Below are positions 34,576-43,371 of a DNA stretch of 64,000 nucleotides, piece after piece. The translations under genes were made by a program, and so were the position numbers. The stretch is from Methylobacterium pseudosasicola. Its GTDB lineage: Bacteria > Pseudomonadota > Alphaproteobacteria > Rhizobiales > Beijerinckiaceae. Within the stretch, counting starts at the first letter, position 1. Each line of letters opens with the position of its first letter. The DNA is taken from the NCBI RefSeq assembly GCF_900114535.1, contig NZ_FOTK01000008.1, positions 146,849 to 210,848 of the forward strand, given 5' to 3'. The notes below the pieces were generated by a model that saw only the letters and a list, made by a program, of their open reading frames with translations, made no database searches and had not been told where the DNA came from.

Positions 34576-36774
34576 TCAGGCGGCGCGTTTGTGCTCCCCG
34601 TAAAAAGTCCCGCCCTGCTCGGCCATGGCCGCCAGGGTGTCGGGCACCCGGAAGCGGGGGCCGTGCTTGGCCTCTAGGCCGCGGGCGAGCGCCACGAAGG
34701 ACGCCGCGCCCATGAAGTCGATGTAGGACAGGGTACCGCCCGTGAAGGGCGCGAAGCCGAAGCCGAGGATCGAGCCGACATCGGCCTCCCGGGGATCCGT
34801 GACCACGCCCTCGCCGACCGTGCGGGCGGCTTCCAGCGCCTGCACCACCAGGAGCCGCTGCTTCAGCTCGTTGAAGTTCACCGCCTCCGGGTCGAGCCGA
34901 TTGGGCTGCAGCTCCGCCAGGCCCGGCCAGAGGCGCTTGGGCGCGCCTTCCGGGTAATCGTAGAAGCCCTTGCGGTTCTTGCGCCCGAGCCGGCCCTGGC
35001 CTTCGACCATAGCGGTGAGGATCGACTTCTGGGCCGGGTCGACCGCCCCCTCCCCCACCTGCGCCTCGGTGGCCTTGGCGATCTTCAGCACAAGGTCCAG
35101 GGCGACCTCGTCGTTGAGCGAGAGCGGCCCGACCGGCATGCCGGCCTGGCGCCCGGCGCTCTCGATCATCGCGGGCGGCACGCCCTCGGCCAGCATCTTG
35201 TGGCCTTCGAGGATGTAGGCGCCGACGCAGCGGTTGGCGAAGAAGCCGCGGGCGTCGTTCACGACGATCGGTGTCTTCTTGATCAGCCGCACGTAATCGA
35301 GGGCGGTGGCGAGCGCCGCGTCGCCGGTGGCCTCGCCCTTGATGATCTCGACCAGCATCATCTTCTCGACGGGCGAGAAGAAGTGGATGCCCACGAACCG
35401 ATCCGGCCGCTGCGAGCTCTTCGCCAGGCCGGTGATTGGCAGCGTCGAAGTGTTGGAGGCGAAGATCGTGTCGGGGCCGATCACCGCCTCGACCTTCTGG
35501 ATCACCTCGGCCTTGACCTTGGGATCCTCGAACACCGCCTCGATCACGAGGTCGCACCCGCTGAGGGTGGCGTAATCCGCCGTGGTCGTGATCCGACCGA
35601 GCAGCGCGTCGCGATTGGCGGTCTTGGCGCGGCCCTTGTTGATCTGGCCGGTGATCAGCGTGTGGGCGTAGGCCTTGCCCTTCTCTGCGGCCTCGATCGA
35701 CTGGTCGACCAGCACCACTTCGAGGCCGGCCTGGGCGGTGACGTAGGCGACGCCGGCACCCATGAAGCCGGCGCCGATCACCCCGACCCGCCGCAAGTTG
35801 GTGGCCGGCACGTCCTTGGGCCGGCGGGCGCCCTTGTTCAGCTCGCCCATGGAGATGAACAGCGTGCGGATCATCGCCGCCGCCTCCTTCGAGCGCAGGA
35901 TATGCGCGAAGTACCGGCTCTCGACCCGCAGGGCGAGGTCCATGGGCAATTGCAGGCCCTCGTAGACCGAGGCCAGGATCGCCTTGGCGGCCGGGTAATT
36001 GTCGTGGGTCTCGCGGCGGTAGATCGCGTTGGCCGGCGGCCAGATCATCATGCCGGCCGGCGAGTAGACCTTGCCGGAGGGCGCCTTGAACTTCGGCACG
36101 TCCCAGGGGGCGACCGCGGAGCCGCCCTCGCGGATCCAGGCCTTGGCGCGCTCGACGATCTCGGCCTGCGGCGCCACCGCGTGGATCAGGCCCATGCCCT
36201 TCGCCATGGGCGCGCGGATCTGCTCGCCCTTGAACAGCATCTGGAGCGCGTCGCCGGTCTGCATCAGCCGGGCGACGCGCTGGGTGCCGCCGCCGCCCGG
36301 GAACAGCCCGACCTTGATTTCCGGCAGGCCGACCCGCGTTTTCGCGTCGTCCGAAGCGACCCGGTGATGGCAGGACAGGGCCAGTTCGAAGGCGCCGCCC
36401 AGGCACAGGCCCTGAATCGCTGCGGCAAACGGCTTGCCGCAGGTCTCGAGCCGGCGGAACAGCAGCGAGAGGCGGCGCGACGCCTCGAAGAAGTGGCGCA
36501 TCGCCACCTCCTCGCCCTGCTCGGCTTTCAACTGCTCGTAGGCCCGGCGGTGCGCCTGCAGCATCGTGAGGTCGGCGCCTGCGGAAAAATTGTCCTTGCC
36601 GGTGGCGATGACGCAGCCCTTGATCGCGGCGTCCGAGGCGACCTGCTCGATGATCTGCTCGAGCTGGTCCATCACCCCCTCGGTGATCACGTTCATCGAC
36701 CGGCCGGGCATATCCCAGGTCGCCATCGCAACGCCGTCTGAATCGATCTCAAAGTGGAAATCCGTCAGCGTCAT
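34576..36774 (-). CDS. 3-hydroxyacyl-CoA dehydrogenase / enoyl-CoA hydratase, FadB/FadJ type
   Basis: A 732-residue bifunctional fatty-acid oxidation enzyme that hydrates enoyl-CoA and oxidises the 3-hydroxyacyl-CoA with NAD. The N-terminal crotonase domain shows AIQGLCLGGAFELALSCHH and GLPEIKVGLFPGGGGTQR with catalytic Glu. The Rossmann motif VGVIGAGFMGAGVAYVTAQAG starts the dehydrogenase near residue 330, followed by ASNTSTLPITGLA and HFFSPVEKMMLVEII. A thiolase gene lies 1.6 kb further on, with an oppositely oriented EAL gene in between. Which chain lengths are used is not clear. Confidence 0.95.
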   Translation of the reverse strand: MTLTDFHFEIDSDGVAMATWDMPGRSMNVITEGVMDQLEQIIEQVASDAAIKGCVIATGKDNFSAGADLTMLQAHRRAYEQLKAEQGEEVAMRHFFEASRRLSLLFRRLETCGKPFAAAIQGLCLGGAFELALSCHHRVASDDAKTRVGLPEIKVGLFPGGGGTQRVARLMQTGDALQMLFKGEQIRAPMAKGMGLIHAVAPQAEIVERAKAWIREGGSAVAPWDVPKFKAPSGKVYSPAGMMIWPPANAIYRRETHDNYPAAKAILASVYEGLQLPMDLALRVESRYFAHILRSKEAAAMIRTLFISMGELNKGARRPKDVPATNLRRVGVIGAGFMGAGVAYVTAQAGLEVVLVDQSIEAAEKGKAYAHTLITGQINKGRAKTANRDALLGRITTTADYATLSGCDLVIEAVFEDPKVKAEVIQKVEAVIGPDTIFASNTSTLPITGLAKSSQRPDRFVGIHFFSPVEKMMLVEIIKGEATGDAALATALDYVRLIKKTPIVVNDARGFFANRCVGAYILEGHKMLAEGVPPAMIESAGRQAGMPVGPLSLNDEVALDLVLKIAKATEAQVGEGAVDPAQKSILTAMVEGQGRLGRKNRKGFYDYPEGAPKRLWPGLAELQPNRLDPEAVNFNELKQRLLVVQALEAARTVGEGVVTDPREADVGSILGFGFAPFTGGTLSYIDFMGAASFVALARGLEAKHGPRFRVPDTLAAMAEQGGTFYGEHKRAA

Positions 36775-36887
36775 GGTGCCGTCCTCTCAAAGTTACGCCG
36801 TCTAAAAGCCGAGGGTTTTGCGTTAAGGTTGCATTGAGTGCTGGGGCGCATGATCCGCCGGTCGGGGGGTACCGACGGAATCGGCAC

Positions 36888-37667
36888 ATGACGAAGGACA
36901 AAGGCTGCCGCGCTTGCCGCGACGGCGCCGCTCTCGACTTCGACTTCACGATGGCGTTCCAGCCGATCCTCGACGTCGGATCGGGACACGTCTGGGCCTA
37001 CGAGGCTCTGGTGCGCGGGCCCAACGGAGAGCCGGCGGGCACGATCCTCGACCGGGTGACCGACGCGACGCGCTACCAGTTCGATCAGGCTGCGCGCGTG
37101 AAGGCGATCGAGCTGGCCGGGCGCCTGTTCCCCCGGGACAGCGACACGCGGCTCTCGATCAACTTCATGCCGAACGCGGTCTATGAGCCGAATGCCTGCA
37201 TCCGCGCCTCCCTGGAGGCGGCCCGGCGGGTCGAGTTCTCGTACCGGCGCATCATGTTCGAATTCACCGAGCAGGAGCGGTTCCAAGACATCGAGCACGT
37301 GAAGCGCATCGTCGCCGCCTATCGCCAGCAGGGTTTCTTGACGGCGCTCGACGATTTCGGCGCGGGCTTCGCCGGGTTGAATCTGCTGGCGAATTTCCGG
37401 CCCGATCTCATCAAGATCGATATGGAGCTTGTGCGCGGCATCGACACCGATGCCGGCCGTCACGCGATCGTCGCGGGCGTCATCGCCATCGCCCGGGCCC
37501 TCGGGGTCACCGTGCTGGCGGAAGGCATCGAGACCGCGGCGGAGCGTGAGGCCCTGCGCGGCCTCGGGATCACGCTGATGCAGGGTTATCACTTCGCCAA
37601 GCCGAAGCTCGAAGCCTTGCCCCCCGTCGAGGGGTTCGGCCATCGGGCGGCCGCGCGCGCGGCCTGA
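36888..37667 (+). CDS. Stand-alone EAL-domain cyclic-di-GMP phosphodiesterase
   Basis: A 259-residue protein that is almost entirely an EAL domain, with no GGDEF or membrane segment. The ATG at 36888 is chosen because translation upstream is not protein-like. Catalytic residues look complete: YEALVRG, the Asn in RLSINFMPN, the Glu in FEFTEQER, the Asp pair in LDDFGAGFAGLN, the Lys in LIKIDMELV, the Glu in LAEGIET, and QGYHFAKPK at the end. It should degrade cyclic-di-GMP. Two cysteines near the N terminus (GCRACRDGA) could be a sensory or metal site. It lies divergent from the beta-oxidation gene. Confidence 0.93.
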   Translation: MTKDKGCRACRDGAALDFDFTMAFQPILDVGSGHVWAYEALVRGPNGEPAGTILDRVTDATRYQFDQAARVKAIELAGRLFPRDSDTRLSINFMPNAVYEPNACIRASLEAARRVEFSYRRIMFEFTEQERFQDIEHVKRIVAAYRQQGFLTALDDFGAGFAGLNLLANFRPDLIKIDMELVRGIDTDAGRHAIVAGVIAIARALGVTVLAEGIETAAEREALRGLGITLMQGYHFAKPKLEALPPVEGFGHRAAARAA

Positions 37668-37700
37668 AGCCAGCCGATCGCGCGCGGGGGAGGTCATGGG

Positions 37701-38210
37701 CTACTTCGGTGCCGGAGCGGGCGGAGCCGCCGGCGGCGGAACCGGCGGCGCCCCGGTCTTGGGCGCGTTGTCGGTGGCCGCAGCCACCGCCAGCATATTG
37801 AGCAGCTTCGTCACCGAGTTCTGCGAGATCGCCGTGACCGCCGAGTTGGGATCGGCGTTCATCGTCTGGAACTTCAGGTAGGTCGGGTCGGCGTAAATCT
37901 CGTCGAGATGCTTAAGCTCGGCCAGGGTGAACTTCTGGGCGTATTCCTTCGATAGCCCCTCGATCATGATGCCGCGCTGCTTCTCGAACTCGTCGGTGAG
38001 TTCCTTGCGCACGGCCTCGGCGCGCGATTCCGGCATCGGCGCCACGGTCTTCTCCAGGGCGACGTTGAAGCCGGTCTGGAGGTTCTTGATCAGGGTCTTG
38101 TTCACGAGCGCGGTCGCCGCGGTCACGCGGTCCGACGCTTCGTCGGCGCGCGCAGCGAGCGGCAGGCTCATGGAGACGCCCAGGCAGAGCGTCGCGATCA
38201 GGCGGTTCAA
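37701..38210 (-). CDS. DUF2059 exported protein
   Basis: A 169-residue protein using TTG at 38210 with a GGGAG ribosome site a few bases before it. It begins with a signal peptide (MNRLIATLCLGVSMSLPLAARA) and has a helical DUF2059-like domain (LKNLQTGFNVALE, SKEYAQKFTLAELKHLDEIY, then YLKFQTMNADPNSAV). The C terminus is Pro-rich (PPVPPPAAPPAPAPK). DUF2059 proteins are secreted helical bundles of unknown function. No clear in-frame ATG near the domain was found, so a rarer start is accepted. Confidence 0.75.
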   Translation of the reverse strand: MNRLIATLCLGVSMSLPLAARADEASDRVTAATALVNKTLIKNLQTGFNVALEKTVAPMPESRAEAVRKELTDEFEKQRGIMIEGLSKEYAQKFTLAELKHLDEIYADPTYLKFQTMNADPNSAVTAISQNSVTKLLNMLAVAAATDNAPKTGAPPVPPPAAPPAPAPK

Positions 38211-38332
38211 GGGCTCGACTCCCAATTTGTTATCGTTCGGCCCGGATTCGCGCCGCACGTCGTCCGCGCCTCTAGCAGCGTTCCCGGGCTTTGGGGAGCG
38301 GCCCCCACCGGCTCCCGCGCCGCAGTCTGGTC

Positions 38333-39541
38333 TCAGACCCGCTCGATGATCGTGGCGGTCCCCATGCCGGCGCCGATGCAGAGCGTGACCAGGGCGCGCT
38401 CCTTGCCGGTGCGCTCCAGCTCGTCGAGCGCCGTCCCGAGGATCATCGCCCCGGTGGCGCCCAGCGGATGACCGAGCGCGATCGCGCCGCCGGTGACGTT
38501 GACGATCTCGGGATCGAGATCGAACGCCTGGCAGAAGCGCAGGACCACGGCCGCGAAGGCCTCGTTCACCTCGAACAGGTCGATGTCCGACAGGCTCAGA
38601 CCGGACCGGGCCAGGACCTTCCGGGTGACGTCGACCGGGCCAGTGAGCATCAGGGCCGGGTCCGAGCCGATATTGGCAAACGCCCGGATCCGCGCCCGGG
38701 GCCGCAGCCCGGCGGCGTCGCCGGCCGCCTTGGAGCCGATCAGCACGGCGGCGGCGCCATCGACGATGCCCGACGAGTTGCCGGCGTGGTGGACGTGGTT
38801 GACCGTCTCGACATCCGGATGCGCATCCGTCGCCACCGCGTCGAACCCACCCATCTGGCCCATCTGAACGAAGGAGGCCTTCAGCGCGGCGAGAGACTGC
38901 ATGTCGGTGCCCGGGCGCATATGCTCGTCGCGGTCGAGCAGCGTGATGCCGTTCACGTCGCGCACCGGCACCACCGATCCACCGAACAGACCGTCCGCCC
39001 AGGATTTGGCCGAGCGCGCCTGCGAGCGGACCGCGTAGCCGTCGCAATCGTCGCGAGAGAAGCCGTACTTGGTGGCGATCAGGTCGGCCGAGACGCCCTG
39101 CGGCATGAAGTAGGATTTGATGGCGATCGCCGGATCGACCGGCCACGCGCCCCCCGAGGCGCCGATGCCGATGCGGCTCATCGATTCGACGCCGCCGCCC
39201 ACCGCCATCTCGTGCTGGCCGCTCATCACCTGTGCGGCGGCGAAGTTCACCGCATCGAGGCCCGAGGCGCAGAAGCGGTTGATCTGGACGCCCGGGACGT
39301 GGTCGCCGTAATCGGAGACGAGGGCCGCGGCGCGGGCGATGTCGCCGCCCGCCTCGCCCACCGGGTCGACGCAGCCGAGGATGACGTCATCGACCAAAGC
39401 CGTATCGAGGCCGTTGCGGTCCTTGAGCGCCCGCAGGGCGGTCTCGGCCAGCCGCAGGGCCGTCACCTCATGCAGCGCGCCATCCGCCTTTCCACGGCCG
39501 CGGGGCGTGCGGACGTGATCGTAGATGAAGGCTTCGGGCAT
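38333..39541 (-). CDS. Acetyl-CoA C-acyltransferase (thiolase)
   Basis: A 402-residue thiolase that cleaves 3-ketoacyl-CoA in beta-oxidation or condenses acetyl-CoA. Catalytic Cys91 is in INRFCASGLDAVN. The C-terminal catalytic blocks NVTGGAIALGHPLGATGA (His) and LCIGAGMGTA (Cys) are intact, as is FEVNEAFAAVVL. It has the same orientation as the FadB/FadJ-like gene and probably works with it, although an EAL gene on the other strand and a DUF2059 gene lie between them. Confidence 0.95.
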   Translation of the reverse strand: MPEAFIYDHVRTPRGRGKADGALHEVTALRLAETALRALKDRNGLDTALVDDVILGCVDPVGEAGGDIARAAALVSDYGDHVPGVQINRFCASGLDAVNFAAAQVMSGQHEMAVGGGVESMSRIGIGASGGAWPVDPAIAIKSYFMPQGVSADLIATKYGFSRDDCDGYAVRSQARSAKSWADGLFGGSVVPVRDVNGITLLDRDEHMRPGTDMQSLAALKASFVQMGQMGGFDAVATDAHPDVETVNHVHHAGNSSGIVDGAAAVLIGSKAAGDAAGLRPRARIRAFANIGSDPALMLTGPVDVTRKVLARSGLSLSDIDLFEVNEAFAAVVLRFCQAFDLDPEIVNVTGGAIALGHPLGATGAMILGTALDELERTGKERALVTLCIGAGMGTATIIERV

Positions 39542-39675
39542 CGGCGTTCCCCAGCATGTTCTTGCCTGTTGGCGACGCGGCCATACCGGGCCGACTCGCT
39601 GGACGCCAGTCTGCCACGGCCCATACGCGTCGCACCATCCCGGGCCACAGGGAAACGGCCGGCCCGACAGGCGCC

Positions 39676-39717
39676 TGAAACGAAACCGCGCCCGATCGGG
39701 GTTCGATCGAGCGCGGT
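39676..39717 (-). terminator. Intrinsic terminator of dnaA
   Basis: On the minus strand an ACCGCGC arm, one mismatch, a CGATCG arm, a 5-base loop and the matching arms end in GCGCGGTTTCGTTTC, a T-rich tail. It lies about 35 bases after the dnaA stop. Confidence 0.65.
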
Positions 39718-39751
39718 CGCGAGGTCGGTCAGCCTGGGTCCCGGCGGGATC

Positions 39752-41251
39752 CTAGTCCTGCAGCATGCGCTTCAGGAGCTCGACCTCATCGCCGAGCACT
39801 GCGTCCTCGCCGATCTGCTTCTCGATCTTACGCACGGCATGGAGCACGGTGGTGTGGTCGCGCCCACCGAACCGGCGACCGATCTCGGGCAGCGAGCGCA
39901 GGGTCAGCACCTTCGATAGGTACATGGCGATCTGGCGCGGCTTGACCACGGCGGCGGTGCGCCGCTCCGACAGGATGTCCGAGCGCGAGACGTTGTAGCG
40001 CGAGGCGACCAGCTTCTGGATGTCCTCGATCTTGATCCGCTTCGGCTCGCGGTTCTTCACAAGGTCGCGGATCGCGCTCTCGGCGGTCTCCATGGTCACG
40101 GCGGTGCCGGTGAGCGTGGCATGGGCCAGCAGCCGGTTGACCGCCCCTTCGAGGTCGCGGCCGTTGGCGGTGATCGCCCGGGCCACGTAGGTCGCGACCT
40201 GCGGCGACACGTCGAAACCCGGATGAGCGGCCCGCACCGCGGCAAGCCGCGCCGACAGGATCGAGACCCGCAGGGCCTCGTCCAGAGCGGTGATCTCGAC
40301 CACAAGGCCGCCGCCGAGACGCGAGCGGACCCGCTCGTCCAGCGCTTCCAGCTCGGTCGGAGGCCGGTCCGAGGCGACGACGACCTGCCGGCCGGCATCG
40401 ATCAGCGCGTTGATGGTGTGGCCGAACTCGGCCTGGATCGACTTGCCCTGGATGAACTGGACGTCGTCCAGGATCAGCAGGTCGATGCCGCGCAGCCGCT
40501 CCTTGTAGGCGAGCGCCGACTGGGTCTTCAGGGCGTTGACGAAGCCGTACATGAACCGGTCGGCGGTCAGGTAGATCACCCGGCGCCCGGCCTCGCGGGC
40601 GGCGTGGCCGATGCCGTGCAACAGGTGGGTCTTGCCCAGGCCGACACCGGCATGGAGATAGAGCGGGTTGTAGAGCGCGCCCTCGCCCTGGTGCCGGGCC
40701 ACGCGCTCGGCGGCGGCGTGGGCCAGCGCATTCGAGCGGCCGATGACGAAGCTGGAAAAAGTCAGACGGGCGTCGAGCGGCGTGCCGCTAAGGTCACCCC
40801 CGGCATCGGCGTTCCGCTGCTCGGAGGCGGTCGCGACAGTAGCGGCCACGGGAGCCGGCGTGTTGGTGGCGTGGAGCCGGGCGAGCGGGCCGCTGGCCGG
40901 GCCGGCCTTCGGGGCGCCGACGACCGCGGGGCGGGCCGGGGCGCCGGTGCCGCGCACGCCGACCTCGATCCGGGCGATCTCCTCGGCCTCTGCCTTGAAG
41001 GTGCCGAGCACCCGGTCGAGGTAGTGAGATTCGATCCAGCTCTTCAGGAAGCGCGTCGGCACCGTCAGCCGCGCCGTACCGGCCGAGACGCCCTCGAGTT
41101 CCAGGCGGGCGAACCAGCTGGCGAATACGTCCTCGCCGAGCTCGGCGCGCAGCCGACGCTTCACCCGCGCCCAGGCGGATCCGAAATCCGTATTGCCGCC
41201 GCTGCGGCCTCCCTCGTCGTCGCTCGCCACCGTTCCGTCGACACGCATCAC
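39752..41251 (-). CDS. dnaA: Chromosomal replication initiator protein DnaA
   Basis: A 499-residue AAA+ initiator that binds DnaA boxes at oriC and opens the origin. The N-terminal DnaB-interaction domain ([15 protein letters not shown]) is followed by a variable linker (residues about 100-160). The AAA+ core has Walker [13 protein letters not shown], Walker [10 protein letters not shown] and the sensor motifs, and the C-terminal DnaA-box-binding helix-turn-helix is [21 protein letters not shown]. Two ATGs stand in tandem at the start. It sits beside rpsT, a usual alphaproteobacterial location away from oriC. A cluster of GANTC sites lies before it. Confidence 0.98.
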   Translation of the reverse strand: MMRVDGTVASDDEGGRSGGNTDFGSAWARVKRRLRAELGEDVFASWFARLELEGVSAGTARLTVPTRFLKSWIESHYLDRVLGTFKAEAEEIARIEVGVRGTGAPARPAVVGAPKAGPASGPLARLHATNTPAPVAATVATASEQRNADAGGDLSGTPLDARLTFSSFVIGRSNALAHAAAERVARHQGEGALYNPLYLHAGVGLGKTHLLHGIGHAAREAGRRVIYLTADRFMYGFVNALKTQSALAYKERLRGIDLLILDDVQFIQGKSIQAEFGHTINALIDAGRQVVVASDRPPTELEALDERVRSRLGGGLVVEITALDEALRVSILSARLAAVRAAHPGFDVSPQVATYVARAITANGRDLEGAVNRLLAHATLTGTAVTMETAESAIRDLVKNREPKRIKIEDIQKLVASRYNVSRSDILSERRTAAVVKPRQIAMYLSKVLTLRSLPEIGRRFGGRDHTTVLHAVRKIEKQIGEDAVLGDEVELLKRMLQD

Positions 41252-41352
41252 TGGCTCTCCCGACGCCGCCGGCGGAAACCCGCAGGCCGCGCGTACGCAC
41301 GATTTACGCCCTCAGCGTCCCGCATGACCGGGCGGGACAGATCCCTTGAGTG

Positions 41353-41594
41353 GAGTCAACTCCCCACCGAGGAACTTTTGCCGATTGGAAGAGCCTATCA
41401 ACAATTACCTACAGTTCCTTTAACAGTGGGACTTGTGGGGATGGCCCAGATTCCCAACCGCAAGTGTTTCCTGCCCCAACCAGACCGCTTGCTAGAGTCT
41501 TGGCGAATCGGATTGATTCGCTCTCGTCCCGATATCGGCGGCTTTTGCTTGAACGCCGTCAGTTTCTGTTAAGCTACACGCCGCCCTTAGACTC
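41353..41594 (-). promoter_or_regulatory. Cluster of GANTC (CcrM-type) sites upstream of dnaA
   Basis: Within the 480-base gap between rpsT and dnaA there are five GANTC sites: 41353-41357, 41495-41499, 41505-41509, 41515-41519 and 41590-41594. Four lie within 100 bases, and two form the dyad GAATC-GGATT-GATTC. In Caulobacter, CcrM methylation of such sites times dnaA transcription. The rest of this gap (41252-41680) is AT-richer and likely holds the dnaA promoter. No canonical DnaA box (TTATCCACA) was found. Confidence 0.55.
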
Positions 41595-41680
41595 TGCAAC
41601 GCGCGAAATTCTGGTCTAGGGTTAACGCTTCGCGACGGCCCGGGCGCTGAGCGATCCGACGCATCCGGACAGCGGACACG

Positions 41681-41706
41681 AAAAAGCCCGGCGCGACGGC
41701 CGGGCT
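41681..41706 (-). terminator. Intrinsic terminator of rpsT
   Basis: On the minus strand, AGCCCGGC and GCCGGGCT arms (perfect 8-base stem, 6-base loop) are followed by TTTTTCGTG. It lies 28 bases after the rpsT stop. Confidence 0.9.
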
Positions 41707-41734
41707 TTGTCTCGTCCAGTGCTGCGGTGGCGGT

Positions 41735-42001
41735 TTAGGCGGCCAGCGCCTTCACCCGGGCGGCTAGGCGCGAGACCTTCCGCGAAGCGTTGTTCTTATG
41801 GACGATGCCGTGCTGGGCAGCGCGCATCATCTCGGGCTCGGCGGCCCGCAAGGCAGCCAGGGCGTCCTGCTGGTTGCCGGTGGCGATCGCCTCCTCGACC
41901 TTGCGGACGAAGGTGCGCATGCGCGAGCGGCGCGAGCGGTTGACCGCCGTGCGCTTCTCGATCTTGCGGGTCATTTTCTTGGCCGAAGCGGTGTTGGCCA
42001 T
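41735..42001 (-). CDS. rpsT: 30S ribosomal protein S20
   Basis: An 88-residue helical protein that binds the 5' domain of 16S rRNA early in small-subunit assembly. The sequence is typical: [17 protein letters not shown] at the start, [16 protein letters not shown], and [20 protein letters not shown] near the end. It is monocistronic, with a clear terminator, and lies upstream of dnaA in the same direction. S20 is known to regulate its own translation in other bacteria, but no such element is evident here. Confidence 0.98.
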   Translation of the reverse strand: MANTASAKKMTRKIEKRTAVNRSRRSRMRTFVRKVEEAIATGNQQDALAALRAAEPEMMRAAQHGIVHKNNASRKVSRLAARVKALAA

Positions 42002-42279
42002 GGAGTCCTCGTTCTCTTCGTCGGGCGATGCCGACGGGCCGGCTCAGCCGGAAATCGGTCGTCGCATCAGGTTGTCAGGCGATGGCCGAGACGCAGCGCG
42101 CGCGAAAGCGCGGCCCCTCGGCGAAGCGGCCTCTATAATTAGCGCGATGCGGCGCGTCAACGCGGAACAGCCCGCAGCTATCGGCGCGAGCCCAAGTTCT
42201 TAGATCTTGACATTTTTCCTATGTTCTTGTTTTGTTTCAGGCGGCCACGGAATGGGCGGTCTGGCAGGGCTTGGCCACG

Positions 42280-43371
42280 ATGCGTGAAAAGTCTCAAGCG
42301 CACAGCGAGTCTATCGTCCTGCGCAACGTTCTCGCCGGTCTCGTACTGGAGACCAAGCTGATCCGCCTGCAGCGGCAGCTCCAAGCCAAAGGTTGGGAGA
42401 CGCAGCCACGCGCCCCAGCAGGACAGCCAAACGGCGGCGAGTGGGTGCAGGGTCCCGGCGGTGGCCAGTGGGCCTCGCTCCACGAGGATCGACCCGGCGG
42501 ACCGTCCCCACAGGATCCGCCCGCACTTACGGACAGCACGACGCTCGAGGATGGGACGCGCGTCCTCTCGATCCGAGTGCATGCTGGGCGAAAATCCTTC
42601 GATGAACAACACACCGTTACAGCGCCGGACGGCGAGCGCCGGATCTTCGAGACATCCGGCGCTACGCAAACAATCCTAGACGGTCAAACCGGCGATGTGC
42701 TGTCGCGCAGCATCTTCACGGCGACGGACTTCGTCTCGGAACCCCTCGTGCAGCCAGCTTTCCTTCCAGCTGTGCCGTTGGCGATCGAAGGCGCTCTTGC
42801 GGCGATTCAGTCAGCGCGAACGCTCGAACTCGCCCTTTCGCTGCTGACGGTTCTGTCAGCGCGCAAGAACGGCTTCGGAGCAGTGCTGGGGCTAACTGCG
42901 CACGAATATGCGCTCGACGCGAGTTCTCAGGCGAACATGGCGATCTGGGTCGGACCAATCGGTCAGCAAGCTCTCGACGGTGCTTGCCCACGCAACGGCG
43001 AAGTTCGAGCCATGACCAATGAAGTCGCGAAAACGGACAGGGCGTCGGGAAACTATCGGAACGCGACGGATTTCGGCAACAAAGTCCATATCGAAATCGC
43101 GAGACGGGTGAATTTACAAGCGGATCAGGATTTCAAAGCCGAACTCCTACTTGACCCTTCTGGACATAAGCCGAATGCACGACGCCCTGGAAACGTCAGG
43201 CTCGACCTGCTGGAAAATGTCAGAGCCTCGCAGACCGTGTGCATCTACGACTACAAAACCGGCAACGGGGAGATTTCGATGGCCCGCGCTGCGCAGCTCG
43301 TTGCAGCCGCGGCAAAATCATATCCTGGCCTTCGACGAATCATCATGATTCAAAAGAGACCGGAATTATGA
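42280..43371 (+). CDS. Putative nuclease toxin with C-terminal PD-(D/E)xK-like domain
   Basis: A 363-residue protein from ATG 42280, or 379 residues from TTG 42232. The N-terminal part has a conserved-looking RAPAGQPNGGEWVQG segment, similar to linkers in phage-head and polymorphic toxin proteins of Rhizobiales. The C-terminal 110 residues resemble a nuclease module: FGNKVHIEIARRVN, RRPGNVRLDLLEN and VCIYDYKTGNGEI, where RLDLLE and YDYK could give the D...DxK active site. RAAQLVAAAAKSYPGLRRI and a terminal IQKRPEL follow. Base composition is AT-richer than in both flanks. Its stop overlaps the next start (ATGA). Function is inferred, not shown. Confidence 0.62.
   Translation: MREKSQAHSESIVLRNVLAGLVLETKLIRLQRQLQAKGWETQPRAPAGQPNGGEWVQGPGGGQWASLHEDRPGGPSPQDPPALTDSTTLEDGTRVLSIRVHAGRKSFDEQHTVTAPDGERRIFETSGATQTILDGQTGDVLSRSIFTATDFVSEPLVQPAFLPAVPLAIEGALAAIQSARTLELALSLLTVLSARKNGFGAVLGLTAHEYALDASSQANMAIWVGPIGQQALDGACPRNGEVRAMTNEVAKTDRASGNYRNATDFGNKVHIEIARRVNLQADQDFKAELLLDPSGHKPNARRPGNVRLDLLENVRASQTVCIYDYKTGNGEISMARAAQLVAAAAKSYPGLRRIIMIQKRPEL

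Noticed and set aside
41252..41734. Possible replication origin before dnaA
   Set aside because: No canonical DnaA boxes (TTATCCACA) were found, and in alphaproteobacteria oriC is usually not at dnaA. The region is better read as a cell-cycle controlled promoter.
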